A stretch of 34,856 nucleotides of DNA from JBFMEX01 sp040752215 (lineage in GTDB: Bacteria; Pseudomonadota; Alphaproteobacteria; Rhizobiales; Hyphomicrobiaceae): positions 1-34,856 of the forward strand of contig JBFMEX010000078.1 of the NCBI GenBank assembly GCA_040752215.1, read 5' to 3'. Below the pieces are notes generated by a model that had not been told where the DNA came from, did no database searches, and saw only the letters and a list, made by a program, of their open reading frames with translations. The first letter of the stretch is position 1, and every line of letters begins with the position of its first letter. Shown in pieces: positions 16,993 to 25,119 of the stretch. A program made the position numbers and the translations under genes.

Positions 16993-19266
16993 ATGGAAGA
17001 GAAGCTCAAGGCCGCCGCGCTCGAGTATCACCGCCTCCCGCGCCCGGGAAAAATTTCGTTGCAGCCGACCAAGGGCCTGACCAACCAGCTCGACCTCTCG
17101 CTCGCCTACTCGCCGGGCGTGGCCTATGCGTGTCTCGCGATAAAGGACGACCCCACCGAGGCGGCGACGCTCACGACGCGCTCCAACCTCGTCGGCGTCG
17201 TCACCAATGGCACCGCCGTGCTCGGCCTCGGTGACATCGGCCCGCTCGCCGGCAAGCCGGTGATGGAGGGCAAGGGCTGCCTGTTCAAGAAGTTCGCCGG
17301 CATCGACGTGTTCGACATCGAGATCGCCGAGAAGGATCCGCTGAAGCTGGTCGAGATCGTCGCCGCGCTGGAGCCGACCTTCGGCGGCATCAACCTCGAG
17401 GATATCAAGGCCCCCGAGTGCTTCATCGTCGAGCGCCTGCTGCGGGAGCGCATGTGCATCCCCGTCTTCCACGATGACCAGCATGGCACCGCGATCATCG
17501 TCGCCGCCGCGGTCCTCAATGGCCTCGAGCTGGTCGGCAAGGACATCTCCGAGGCGAAGCTCGCCGGATCGGGCGCTGGCGCCGCCGCGCTCGCCTGCCT
17601 CGATCTCCTCGTCAGTCTCGGCCTGAAACGCGAGAACATCACCATCTCCGACATCAAGGGAGTCGTTTACGAGGGCCGCACCGAGCTGATGGACGAGTAC
17701 AAGGCGCGTTACGCCCGTCCGACCTCGGCCCGCACGCTCGCCGACATCCTGCCCGGCGCCGACGTGTTCCTCGGCCTCTCTGCGGGCGGCATTCTGAAGC
17801 CGGAATTGCTGAAAAGCATGGCGCCGAGGCCGATCGTCATGGCGCTCGCCAATCCGGAGCCCGAGATCCGCCCCGAGCTCGCCAAGGAGGCGCGCCCCGA
17901 CGCGCTCATCTGCACCGGCCGCTCCGACTATCCGAACCAAGTCAACAACGTGCTCTGCTTCCCCTTCATCTTCCGCGGCGCGCTCGACGTCGGCGCCAAA
18001 GGCATCACCGAGGAAATGAAGGTCGCCGCCGTCAAAGCCATCGCCGGCCTCGCCAAGGCCGAGACCTCCGACGTCGTCGCCACCGCGTATCATGCCGAGC
18101 AGCAGAGCTTCGGCCCCGACTACCTGATCCCGAAGCCGTTCGACCCGCGCCTAATCGAGCGCATCGCGCCTGCCGTCGCCGAGGCGGCGATGAGGAGTGG
18201 CGTCGCCACGCGGCCCATCGCCGACCTCGACGCCTACCGCCAGAGTCTCGGCCGCTTCGTCTATCACTCGGGGCCCAGCATGAAGCCGGTCCTCGATGCG
18301 GCGAAGCGCCAGCCGAAGCGCGTCATTTTCGCCGAGGGCGAGGACGAGCGGGTGCTCCGCGCCGCCCAGACCCTCGTCGACGAACGGCTCGCCGTGCCGA
18401 TCCTGGTCGGCCGCGATTATGTCATCAACATGCGCATCCAGAGCCTCGGCTTGCGCTTGAAGCCCGGCCTCGACCTCGAGATCGTGCACGGCGTCTCTGC
18501 CCATCAGCATCGCGACGTCGAGCAGGAGTATTACGAGCTGATGCGCAGGCAGGGCGTGACGCTCGCCATGGCACGCGAGGAGATGAGGAGCCGCCAGACG
18601 CTGATCGCCGCAATGTACCTGCGGCGCGGTTTCGTCGACGCCATGCTGTGCGGACTGCGCGGCACCTACGACGAGCACCTCGCATACATCCGCGCGGTGA
18701 TCGGCCCGCGCGCCGGTGTGACGACGTTCGCGGCCATGAACCTGCTGCTGCTGACCGACCGCCAGCTGTTCATCTGCGATACCTACGTCAACCGCCACCC
18801 GAGTGCCGAGCAGGTCGCCGAGATGACTTTGCTCGCCGCCGAGGAGGTGCGCCGCTTCGGCCTCACGCCCTCCGTTGCCCTGCTGTCACATTCTAGCTTC
18901 GGCAGCTCGTCGTGCGTGCACGCCGAGACGATGCGCGCCGCCCTGCGCCTGGTGATCGAGCGTGCCCCCGACCTCGCCATCGACGGCGAGATGCGCGGCG
19001 ACGCGGCGCTGTCCAAGGAGGTGCTCAACGAGGTGTTCCCGGGCTCCCGGCTGGAGAAGGAGGCCAACCTGCTCGTGATGCCCGGCGTGGACGCCGCCAA
19101 CATCGCTTACAATCTCTTGAAGATCGCCGCCGGCAACGGCATCACTGTCGGCCCGATGCTGCTCGGCGCCGCCAAGCCGGCCCACATCCTCGAGCCGACC
19201 GCCAGCGTGCGCCGCATCGTCAACATGGCCGCTCTGGCCGCCGTCGACGCCGCCAAGCCGGCCTGA
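16993..19266 (+). CDS. maeB: NADP-dependent malic enzyme fused to a phosphotransacetylase-like domain
   Basis: Converts malate to pyruvate and CO2 with reduction of NADP+, 757 residues. The malic N-terminal domain (about 1-160) has LAYSPGVAYACLAI and VFHDDQHGTA. The nucleotide-binding domain (about 161-390) has GSGAGAAALACLDLL. The C-terminal phosphotransacetylase-like domain (about 425-757) has VIFAEGEDERVLRAAQ and LLSHSSFGSSSC. The fusion is standard in MaeB, where the PTA part is thought to be regulatory (acetyl-CoA sensing, oligomerisation) rather than catalytic. GGAGAA lies 4 bases before the ATG. Downstream of the PDH genes, it links imported malate to pyruvate and acetyl-CoA. Confidence 0.95.
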   Translation: MEEKLKAAALEYHRLPRPGKISLQPTKGLTNQLDLSLAYSPGVAYACLAIKDDPTEAATLTTRSNLVGVVTNGTAVLGLGDIGPLAGKPVMEGKGCLFKKFAGIDVFDIEIAEKDPLKLVEIVAALEPTFGGINLEDIKAPECFIVERLLRERMCIPVFHDDQHGTAIIVAAAVLNGLELVGKDISEAKLAGSGAGAAALACLDLLVSLGLKRENITISDIKGVVYEGRTELMDEYKARYARPTSARTLADILPGADVFLGLSAGGILKPELLKSMAPRPIVMALANPEPEIRPELAKEARPDALICTGRSDYPNQVNNVLCFPFIFRGALDVGAKGITEEMKVAAVKAIAGLAKAETSDVVATAYHAEQQSFGPDYLIPKPFDPRLIERIAPAVAEAAMRSGVATRPIADLDAYRQSLGRFVYHSGPSMKPVLDAAKRQPKRVIFAEGEDERVLRAAQTLVDERLAVPILVGRDYVINMRIQSLGLRLKPGLDLEIVHGVSAHQHRDVEQEYYELMRRQGVTLAMAREEMRSRQTLIAAMYLRRGFVDAMLCGLRGTYDEHLAYIRAVIGPRAGVTTFAAMNLLLLTDRQLFICDTYVNRHPSAEQVAEMTLLAAEEVRRFGLTPSVALLSHSSFGSSSCVHAETMRAALRLVIERAPDLAIDGEMRGDAALSKEVLNEVFPGSRLEKEANLLVMPGVDAANIAYNLLKIAAGNGITVGPMLLGAAKPAHILEPTASVRRIVNMAALAAVDAAKPA

Positions 19267-19397
19267 CGACGTATCGGTTCGACACCGCGGAGGCGTAGAC
19301 GACCGGGACCCATTGTGCCTAAATTCCTGGCAAGTCGAGCGCGCGACATTCTCAACGATACGCCACGGGGTTCCGCCCAAGTGGCCGGAGGGATCGC

Positions 19398-20108
19398 ATG
19401 GTGAGCTGGCTCGATTTCTGGAACTCCGACAATCCGATCTACGTCAACGAGCGCCACCGCGCTGTGCACTATCGCCAGCTGGCCGAGGAGATCGCCTCGA
19501 TCCTCCTGGACGGCGCCCCGCGCGTGCTCGATTTCGGCTGCGGCGACGCCTTAAGCGCCGACATCGTCGCCGACCGCGCTGGCCGCCTGCTGCTGTGCGA
19601 TGGCGCCGAGCGCGTGCGCGCGCGCCTCGCCACCCGCTTCGCCGGACATCCCCGCATCGCCGTCGTCTCTCCCGACGATGTCGCCACGCTGCCGGACGCA
19701 AGTCTGGATCTCGTCGTCGCCAACTCGGTCGTGCAGTACATGACCCGGCCTGAGTTGGACGCGTTCCTCGCCCTCGCGCACGCCAAGCTGCAGCCCTACG
19801 GCTGCCTGCTGCTGGGCGACATCGTTCCGCCCTCGGTCGGCCCGGCGACGGACGCGACGGCTCTGCTGCGGCTCGGCTGGCAGAACGGCTTCCTCGCCGC
19901 CGCGACCGTCGGTTTGGCGCGGACGTTTTTCTCCTCCTATCGCGCCACCCGTGCCACGCTCGGCCTCCTCCACCTCGACGAAAGGGAATTGAGCGAGATG
20001 CTGACCCGCGCCGGCTATGCGAGCGAGCGCCAGCCGAGGAACCTCGGCCACAACCAAGCCCGCATGACGTTTGCCGCGATGAAGTGCCGGCCCGCCGCTA
20101 CAGAATGA
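19398..20108 (+). CDS. class I SAM-dependent methyltransferase
   Basis: A 236-residue protein with the Rossmann methyltransferase core: motif I RVLDFGCGDA (about 42-51), an acidic strand end in LLLCDGAERVRARL, the motif IV region DLVVANSVVQYM (about 107-118), then KLQPYGCLLLGD. The substrate is unknown. A Pro-rich and hydrophobic insert (about 145-180) precedes the final strands. GGAGGG before the ATG supports the start. It is transcribed alone and converges on hslU, their 3' ends overlapping by 11 bp. The neighbouring genes give no hint of the substrate. Confidence 0.85.
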   Translation: MVSWLDFWNSDNPIYVNERHRAVHYRQLAEEIASILLDGAPRVLDFGCGDALSADIVADRAGRLLLCDGAERVRARLATRFAGHPRIAVVSPDDVATLPDASLDLVVANSVVQYMTRPELDAFLALAHAKLQPYGCLLLGDIVPPSVGPATDATALLRLGWQNGFLAAATVGLARTFFSSYRATRATLGLLHLDERELSEMLTRAGYASERQPRNLGHNQARMTFAAMKCRPAATE

Positions 20109-21411
20109 ACTTCGACAGATCGGTATTGCGCGCCAGCTCGCCGACGCGAGCCATCACGTAGGCGGCATCGATCGCCACGCTCTGCCCCGAGCGCTCCGAG
20201 GCGTCGAACGAGATCTCGTCGAGCACGCGCTCGATCACCGTCTGCAGGCGCCTCGCACCGATGTTCTCGACCGAGCCGTTCACCGCCACCGCCGTATCCG
20301 CGATGGCGTCGATGGCGTCGTCCGAGAAGGTGAGCGTCACGCCTTCTGTCGCCATCAGCGCCACCGACTGCTTGATCAGGCTCGTCTCGGGTTCGGTCAG
20401 GATGCGCCGGAAGTCCTCGCGCGACAGCGCCTTGAGCTCCACCCGGATCGGCAGCCGGCCCTGCAGCTCCGGCAGCAGGTCCGACGGCTTCGAAACATGG
20501 AAGGCGCCAGACGCGATGAACAGGATATGGTCCGTCTTCACCGGTCCGTGCTTGGTCGCGACCGTCGTCCCTTCGATCAGCGGCAACAGATCGCGTTGCA
20601 CGCCTTCGCGGCTGACGTCGGCGCCAATGCGCCCGCCCTCGCTGCGCGAGCAGATCTTGTCGATCTCGTCGAGAAACACGATTCCGTTGTCCTCGACCGC
20701 TTTCACGGCCTCGGCGGTGATCTGATCGCTGTCGATCAGCTTGTCGCTTTCCTCCTGGATCAGGATCGCGTAGCTGTCGGCAACCGTCACCCGACGCGGC
20801 CTGGAGCGCCCGCCCAGCGCCTTGCCCAGCATCTCGCCGATGTTGATAGCGCCCATCGACGCACCGGGCATGCCCGGAATCTCGAACATCGGCAGCCCGC
20901 CGCCGGTCTCCGAAACCTGGATTTCGATCTCCTTGTCGTTGAGCTCGTTGGATCTCAGCCGCTTGCGGAACGATTCACGCGTTCCGGGCGCCGCCGTCGC
21001 GCCGACGAGGGCGTCGAGCACGCGCTCCTCGGCCGCCTTCTCCGCCTTGGCGCGTACCTCCCTGCGCTTCGCCTCCTTGACGAGCGCAATGCCGACTTCG
21101 ACGAGATCACGCACGATCTGCTCGACGTCGCGGCCGACGTAGCCGACCTCGGTGAACTTGGTCGCCTCGACCTTGATGAACGGCGCACCCGCGAGTCGCG
21201 CCAGCCGCCGCGAGATCTCGGTCTTGCCGACGCCAGTTGGACCGATCATCAGGATGTTCTTCGGCAGCACCTCCTCCTTGAGGTCGCCGGTCAGCTGCTG
21301 GCGCCGCCAGCGATTCCTGAGTGCGATCGCGACCGCGCGCTTGGCATCGTTCTGGCCGACGATGAACCGATCGAGCTCGGAGACGATCTCGCGGGGTGAG
21401 AAGGTGGTCAT
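20098..21411 (-). CDS. hslU: HslU, ATPase subunit of the HslVU (ClpYQ) protease
   Basis: The AAA+ unfoldase that feeds substrates to the HslV peptidase, 437 residues. Walker A is GPTGVGKT (57-64), the pore loop lies in FTEVGYVGRDVEQIVRDL, the I-domain is the middle insertion (about 110-245), and Walker B is GIVFLDEIDKI. The C-terminal end SKFIL would insert between HslV subunits to activate them. Third gene of a minus-strand unit hslV - SMR - hslU, 15 bases after the SMR stop. Expression is likely heat-shock controlled from upstream of hslV. Confidence 0.97.
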   Translation of the reverse strand: MTTFSPREIVSELDRFIVGQNDAKRAVAIALRNRWRRQQLTGDLKEEVLPKNILMIGPTGVGKTEISRRLARLAGAPFIKVEATKFTEVGYVGRDVEQIVRDLVEVGIALVKEAKRREVRAKAEKAAEERVLDALVGATAAPGTRESFRKRLRSNELNDKEIEIQVSETGGGLPMFEIPGMPGASMGAINIGEMLGKALGGRSRPRRVTVADSYAILIQEESDKLIDSDQITAEAVKAVEDNGIVFLDEIDKICSRSEGGRIGADVSREGVQRDLLPLIEGTTVATKHGPVKTDHILFIASGAFHVSKPSDLLPELQGRLPIRVELKALSREDFRRILTEPETSLIKQSVALMATEGVTLTFSDDAIDAIADTAVAVNGSVENIGARRLQTVIERVLDEISFDASERSGQSVAIDAAYVMARVGELARNTDLSKFIL

Positions 21412-21426
21412 GGCGACGGTCCGGCC

Positions 21427-21750
21427 TCAGTGATGGGAGACGAGCTGCAGGCCGACAATTGCGACGACGAGCAGCGCAAGAAACGCGAGCCTGGCCGCGG
21501 TGGCGGGCTCGCCATAGAGCATGACACCGAGCAGCGCCGTTCCGGCGGCGCCGACCCCCGTCCACACCGCATAGGCGGTACCGACCGGGATCGAGCCGGC
21601 GACCGCGCGATGCAGGAAGTAGAGGCTGGCGATGCCGCTCAGCGCCAGCAGCACGACCGGCCCGGGCCGGGTCAGGCCATCGGTATATCTGTAGACGGTT
21701 GTCGCTGCGACCTCGAATACGCCGGCGGCGATCAGATACAGCCAGGCCAT
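21427..21750 (-). CDS. small multidrug resistance (SMR) family exporter, Gdx/SugE-like
   Basis: A 107-residue protein of four transmembrane helices. The essential membrane-embedded Glu is Glu13 (AAGVFEVAAT). Helix 3 reads PVGTAYAVWTGVGAAGTALL, which resembles Gdx/SugE guanidinium exporters more than EmrE (there GIAYAIWSG), while the EVAATT of helix 1 is closer to Qac-type members; the subgroup is therefore tentative. SMR proteins work as antiparallel dimers exchanging cation for protons. It lies between hslV (12 bases upstream) and hslU (15 bases downstream) and must be co-transcribed with the protease. No guanidine riboswitch is recognisable in the 12-base gap. Confidence 0.88.
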   Translation of the reverse strand: MAWLYLIAAGVFEVAATTVYRYTDGLTRPGPVVLLALSGIASLYFLHRAVAGSIPVGTAYAVWTGVGAAGTALLGVMLYGEPATAARLAFLALLVVAIVGLQLVSHH

Positions 21751-21762
21751 TGCCGCGCGTCC

Positions 21763-22353
21763 TCAGGATCCGCTGCCGCCCGACCTCGCCGAGGCCAGCC
21801 GCTCGAGGACGATGTTGGTGTTGGTGTAGACGCAGATGTCGGCGGCAATCGCCATCGCACGCCTGGCGATCTCCTCCGCCCCGAGCGGCTGGTCGAGCAG
21901 CGCGCGGGCAGCGGCGAGCGCATAGTTGCCGCCGGAGCCTATGCCCATCACGTGGCGCTCGGGCTCCAGCACATCGCCGGTGCCGGTCAGCACCAGCGTC
22001 GTGTCGGCGTCGGCGACGATCATCATCGCCTCCAGCCGCCTCAGATAGCGGTCGGTGCGCCAATCCTTGGCCAGCTCCACACACGCCCGCTGCAGCTGGC
22101 CCGGATATTGCTCGAGCTTCGCTTCGAGTCGCTCGAAAAGGGTGAATGCGTCGGCGGTGGCCCCGGCGAAGCCGCCGATCACGTCGCCCTTGCCGAGCCG
22201 GCGGACCTTGCGGGCATTGGCCTTGATGACCGTGTCGCCGAGGCTGACTTGGCCATCGCCCGCCACCACCACCTCCCCGCCCTTGCGGACGGTCAGGATG
22301 GTCGTGGCGTGCCAACCTGGGAATTGAGCGCTGTTGCTGTGGGAGGAGATCAT
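21763..22353 (-). CDS. hslV: HslV, peptidase subunit of the HslVU protease
   Basis: A proteasome-like threonine peptidase of 196 residues. The N-terminal Thr nucleophile after processing is Thr17 (GWHA/TTILTVRKGG), so a 16-residue leader is removed; a longer leader is usual in alphaproteobacteria. Other conserved parts are VVAGDGQVSLG, GFAGATADAFTLFERLEAKL and GIGSGGNYALAAARAL (catalytic Lys in IKANARKVRRL). The 13-residue tail after NIVLERL is somewhat long. The ATG lies at 22353 after a weak GGAAAG. First gene of the hslV-SMR-hslU unit, divergent from hisB. Confidence 0.96.
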   Translation of the reverse strand: MISSHSNSAQFPGWHATTILTVRKGGEVVVAGDGQVSLGDTVIKANARKVRRLGKGDVIGGFAGATADAFTLFERLEAKLEQYPGQLQRACVELAKDWRTDRYLRRLEAMMIVADADTTLVLTGTGDVLEPERHVMGIGSGGNYALAAARALLDQPLGAEEIARRAMAIAADICVYTNTNIVLERLASARSGGSGS

Positions 22354-22368
22354 GGCTTTCCAAGGCGG

Positions 22369-22397
22369 ATTAAGGGAGTTCGGTCAGGCAAATCAAG
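22369..22397 (-). promoter_or_regulatory. RpoH-like promoter of hslV
   Basis: On the minus strand CTTGAT (22397-22392) and CCCTTAAT (22376-22369) are separated by 15 bases. This is close to heat-shock sigma-32 promoters (CTTGAA ... CCCCATnT) and to the alphaproteobacterial RpoH form. The position just before hslV fits, since hslVU is a classic RpoH target. The predicted start near 22362 leaves a leader of only about 9 bases, a point against it. Confidence 0.4.
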
Positions 22398-22488
22398 TCG
22401 CAGGCCGGTTGGCACGTCCCGGGCCGACCTGATAAACGCATGCGGCGGACCCCGATTCAATCTTGAAACCATCCCAACGAGGCCTCCC

Positions 22489-23079
22489 TTGAAGCGGCAA
22501 GCCACCATCGAGCGCAAGACCAAGGAGACCGATATCACCGCGAGCGTCGATCTCGACGGCTCCGGCACCTACGACATAAGGACCGGTATCGGCTTCCTCG
22601 ACCACATGCTCGAGCAGCTCGCCCGCCACTCACTTATCGACATCACGCTGCGCGCCAAGGGTGACCTGCACATCGACTACCACCATACGACCGAGGACAG
22701 CGGCATCGTGCTCGGCCAGGCGGTGGCCCAGGCAATGGGCGACAAGAAGGGCATCACCCGCTACGCCGACGTCCACCTGCCGATGGACGAGACCATGACC
22801 CGCGTCGCCATCGACGTCTCCGGCCGGCCGTTCCTGGTCTGGAAGGTCGAGTTCTCGCGCGCCAAGCTCGGCGAGATGGACACCGAGTTGTTCCGCGAGT
22901 GGTTCCAGGCGTTCGCACAGAACGCCGGCATCACACTCCACGTCGAGAACCTCTACGGCGAGAACAACCATCACATCGCCGAGACCTGCTACAAGGGTCT
23001 CGCCCGCGCGCTGCGCCAGGCGCTCGCACTCGACCCCCGCCAATCGGGCCGCGTGCCCTCGACCAAGGGAACGCTTTGA
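22489..23079 (+). CDS. hisB: imidazoleglycerol-phosphate dehydratase
   Basis: Catalyses the sixth step of histidine biosynthesis, dehydrating imidazoleglycerol phosphate; 196 residues, monofunctional IGPD type. The duplicated metal-binding motifs are HHTTED (about 64-69) and NNHHIAE (about 160-166). GIGFLDHMLEQLARHS and DVSGRPFLVW are also conserved. The best start is a TTG at 22489, preceded by CGAGG; it gives MKRQATIERKTKETDI, aligning with usual HisB N-termini, and no ATG or GTG lies nearby in frame. The gene is followed 2 bases later by the DUF2628 gene and then hisH. It is divergent from hslV, a common alphaproteobacterial arrangement. Confidence 0.94.
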   Translation: MKRQATIERKTKETDITASVDLDGSGTYDIRTGIGFLDHMLEQLARHSLIDITLRAKGDLHIDYHHTTEDSGIVLGQAVAQAMGDKKGITRYADVHLPMDETMTRVAIDVSGRPFLVWKVEFSRAKLGEMDTELFREWFQAFAQNAGITLHVENLYGENNHHIAETCYKGLARALRQALALDPRQSGRVPSTKGTL

Positions 23080-23081
23080 CT

Positions 23082-23606
23082 ATGCTGACGACGATCACCC
23101 ACCTGACTGGAGCCGAGCGGGCGCTCGCCTTCACGGTCCACGAGAAACCCGATCCGACGCTCGATCGTCTCGATCGCGCCGAAGCGCTGGTGCTCGTCAA
23201 GGATGGCTTCTCCTGGGGCGCGTTCCTGTTCGGCCCGTTCTGGCTCGCCGGCAACCGCCTGTGGCGAGGGCTTGCCGGCTACCTCGCGCTGGTCGGTGCC
23301 GCATCCGCCGGCCTCGACGCGGCAGGGGCGTCGGACACCTGGATCACGCTTGCCATTCTCGCTGTCCATGTCGCGCTCGGCTACGAGGCCGATACCCTGC
23401 AGCGTGCCGCTCTGGCGCGCCGCGGCTGGCAGCAGATCGGCTCGGTGACCGGCCGTAGCCGCTCGGACTGCGAGCGCCGCTTCTTCGACGGCTGGCTCGC
23501 CGCACAGCCGATGCTCGCCGCGCGGGAGGCGCCTGCCTCGACGACCGGTGCGGAGGCGAGACCGGCCCGCCGCCGCTGGCGACTCCTCGGCCGGCGGAGC
23601 GCGTGA
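23082..23606 (+). CDS. DUF2628 domain membrane protein
   Basis: A 174-residue protein of unknown function with the DUF2628 pattern: VLVKDGFSWGAFLFGPFWL then NRLWRGLAGYLAL, followed by a second hydrophobic stretch (ITLAILAVHVALGYEA) and ALARRGWQQIGSVTG. At least two membrane segments (about 60-75 and 88-106) are likely. The C-terminal tail is Arg/Ala-rich and hydrophilic. It sits between hisB (2-base gap) and hisH (7-base gap), so it is co-transcribed. This position is recurrent in Hyphomicrobiales, but nothing in the sequence suggests an enzymatic part in histidine synthesis. Confidence 0.85.
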   Translation: MLTTITHLTGAERALAFTVHEKPDPTLDRLDRAEALVLVKDGFSWGAFLFGPFWLAGNRLWRGLAGYLALVGAASAGLDAAGASDTWITLAILAVHVALGYEADTLQRAALARRGWQQIGSVTGRSRSDCERRFFDGWLAAQPMLAAREAPASTTGAEARPARRRWRLLGRRSA

Positions 23607-23613
23607 GCCGCCG

Positions 23614-24264
23614 ATGCGTGTCGCCATCATCGACTACGGCTCCGGCAACCTCCATTCCGCCGCGAAGGCTTTCGAGCGCTCTGCCCGCGAAGGTGGCTCC
23701 GGAGCCGAGATCGTCGTCACCAGCGATCCGGAAGTCGTCCGCGTGGCCGATCGCATCGTGCTGCCGGGCGTCGGCGCTTTCGCCGACTGCAAGCGCGGCC
23801 TCGAGGCGATCGCCGGCATGCGCGAGGCGCTCGAGGAGCGCGTCCACAAGGCAGGCCGCCCCTTCCTCGGCATCTGCGTCGGCATGCAGCTGATGGCGAC
23901 CCGCGGGCTCGAGTTCGAAGTCGCCGACGGCCTCGATTGGATCGCCGGCGAGGTCCGGGCGATCGAGCCCGCCGACAGATCGCTCAAGATTCCGCACATG
24001 GGCTGGAACACGCTCGACGTCGACTCGCCCCATCCCCTGCTCGACGGCATCGCCACAGGCGCCTCGGGGCTGCACGCCTACTTCGTGCATTCGTTCCACT
24101 TCGTCGCGGCCGAGCGCTCGGCAGTCGTCGCCACCACCGACTACGGCGGCCCGGTGACGGCGATGATCGCCAAGGACAACTTGGCCGGCACCCAGTTCCA
24201 CCCGGAGAAGAGCCAGAAGCTCGGCCTCGCGCTGATCGCCAACTTCCTTTCTTGGCGACCGTGA
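23614..24264 (+). CDS. hisH: imidazole glycerol phosphate synthase, glutaminase subunit
   Basis: A class I glutamine amidotransferase of 216 residues that supplies ammonia to HisF for ring closure. The N-terminus MRVAIIDYGSGNLHSAAKAF, the nucleophile Cys in FLGICVGMQLM (about residue 88), and the His-Glu pair in QFHPEKSQ complete the triad. HMGWNTL is the family's conserved loop. The ATG at 23614 matches the family start; the frame is open upstream but overlaps the DUF2628 gene. hisA and hisF normally follow in this order but are absent here; the next gene is an unrelated regulator. Confidence 0.95.
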   Translation: MRVAIIDYGSGNLHSAAKAFERSAREGGSGAEIVVTSDPEVVRVADRIVLPGVGAFADCKRGLEAIAGMREALEERVHKAGRPFLGICVGMQLMATRGLEFEVADGLDWIAGEVRAIEPADRSLKIPHMGWNTLDVDSPHPLLDGIATGASGLHAYFVHSFHFVAAERSAVVATTDYGGPVTAMIAKDNLAGTQFHPEKSQKLGLALIANFLSWRP

Positions 24265-24339
24265 CCGGTTAGGCTTACCCGTCAACCACGCTCGAATGGA
24301 AGATTCCGCGCTTCACGCAGATTCCACTATTCTCGTCGC

Positions 24340-24915
24340 ATGCCGGACCATGGCCTGAAGGTGGCGCTGGAGCGCCTCGGACTGAAGCAGACGGAGCTCG
24401 CGGAGCTGCTCTCCGTCAGCCCGAGGACCGTCAGCCTGTGGGCGACGGGCGCGGCGGCTCTGCCCGGACCCGTTGCCGCCTATCTCAGGGTCGTGCAGAG
24501 CCTCGCCCCCGCCCAACTGTCGCTGGAGCTCGGCCGGCTCGATGGGAGACAGCGCATGCTCGACGAAGGCATCTACAGTCTCAACTATCGCGCCGAGATC
24601 GCCGGCCAGGCAGACGCCGACGACGGCCTCGCGGTGCTGCGCAACGGCCGCATCCTCGGATCCGACCGCTGGGGTGGGGTGTTCACAGGCTCCTACCTGT
24701 TCGATCCCGCGACCACCTCGAATACCGTTCACATCCGCATGCAGATTCCGCCCGGTGGGCGGCTGATCAGCGGTTACACCGCCGGCCCCAAGGGTAGCAC
24801 TCTCGACTTCGTCGCATCGCTCGAGCGCGCCGCGCCGGTCTCCACCACGGTCGTCGACGTCGCCGGCCAGCCGGTCGAGGTCCAGTTGACCTATTTGGGC
24901 CCGCTGCCTAACTGA
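24340..24915 (+). CDS. XRE-type HTH protein with GrlR-like C-terminal domain
   Basis: A 191-residue protein. Residues about 5-50 form a helix-turn-helix of the XRE/Cro type (KQTELAELLSVSPRTVSLWA). From about residue 74 a second domain begins: DEGIYSLNYRAEI, then GLAVLRNGRILGSD, then GVFTGSYLFDP, ending in LISGYTAGP and LDFVASLERA. This order of short motifs recalls the GrlR-like beta-barrel family, best known from a negative regulator of type III secretion but widespread as short proteins of unknown role. The domain call rests on remembered family patterns. No type III secretion genes are nearby. It appears monocistronic, with no good Shine-Dalgarno; a short leader is likely. Confidence 0.65.
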   Translation: MPDHGLKVALERLGLKQTELAELLSVSPRTVSLWATGAAALPGPVAAYLRVVQSLAPAQLSLELGRLDGRQRMLDEGIYSLNYRAEIAGQADADDGLAVLRNGRILGSDRWGGVFTGSYLFDPATTSNTVHIRMQIPPGGRLISGYTAGPKGSTLDFVASLERAAPVSTTVVDVAGQPVEVQLTYLGPLPN

Positions 24916-24934
24916 GCCGATGCAAAGCACAGCT

Positions 24935-25032
24935 CCCGTAGGTCGGGTTGGCGCGGTCGAAACCATGCCGAATGGCCTCGACATTGCCTGCGCATGTAAT
25001 CCAACGGCTCACGTGCATCGTTGGGCTACGCG
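24935..25032. repeat. REP-like intergenic element upstream of rimM
   Basis: The 204-bp gap before rimM contains a block beginning CCGTAGGTCGGGTTGGCGCG and ending GTTGGGCTACGCG. Its ends carry short inverted repeats CGTAG / CTACG (24937-24941 and 25026-25030). This style is typical of dispersed intergenic repeats in related genomes, and the head resembles the inverted element near 4134-4147. No gene or clear promoter was seen in the gap. Confidence 0.4.
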
Positions 25033-25119
25033 CGGACGCGACGTTGCGGCCAAAGTTCGACGTCGCGACCGCGATGGCCCCGCCAACGGGTCGCTCGCTT
25101 CGACCTCCGCGGTGCGCTC

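Noticed and set aside
24340..24915. A link between the GrlR-like protein and a type III secretion system
   Set aside because: No secretion gene or GrlA-like partner is present in the window, and GrlR-like domains occur widely without such systems.
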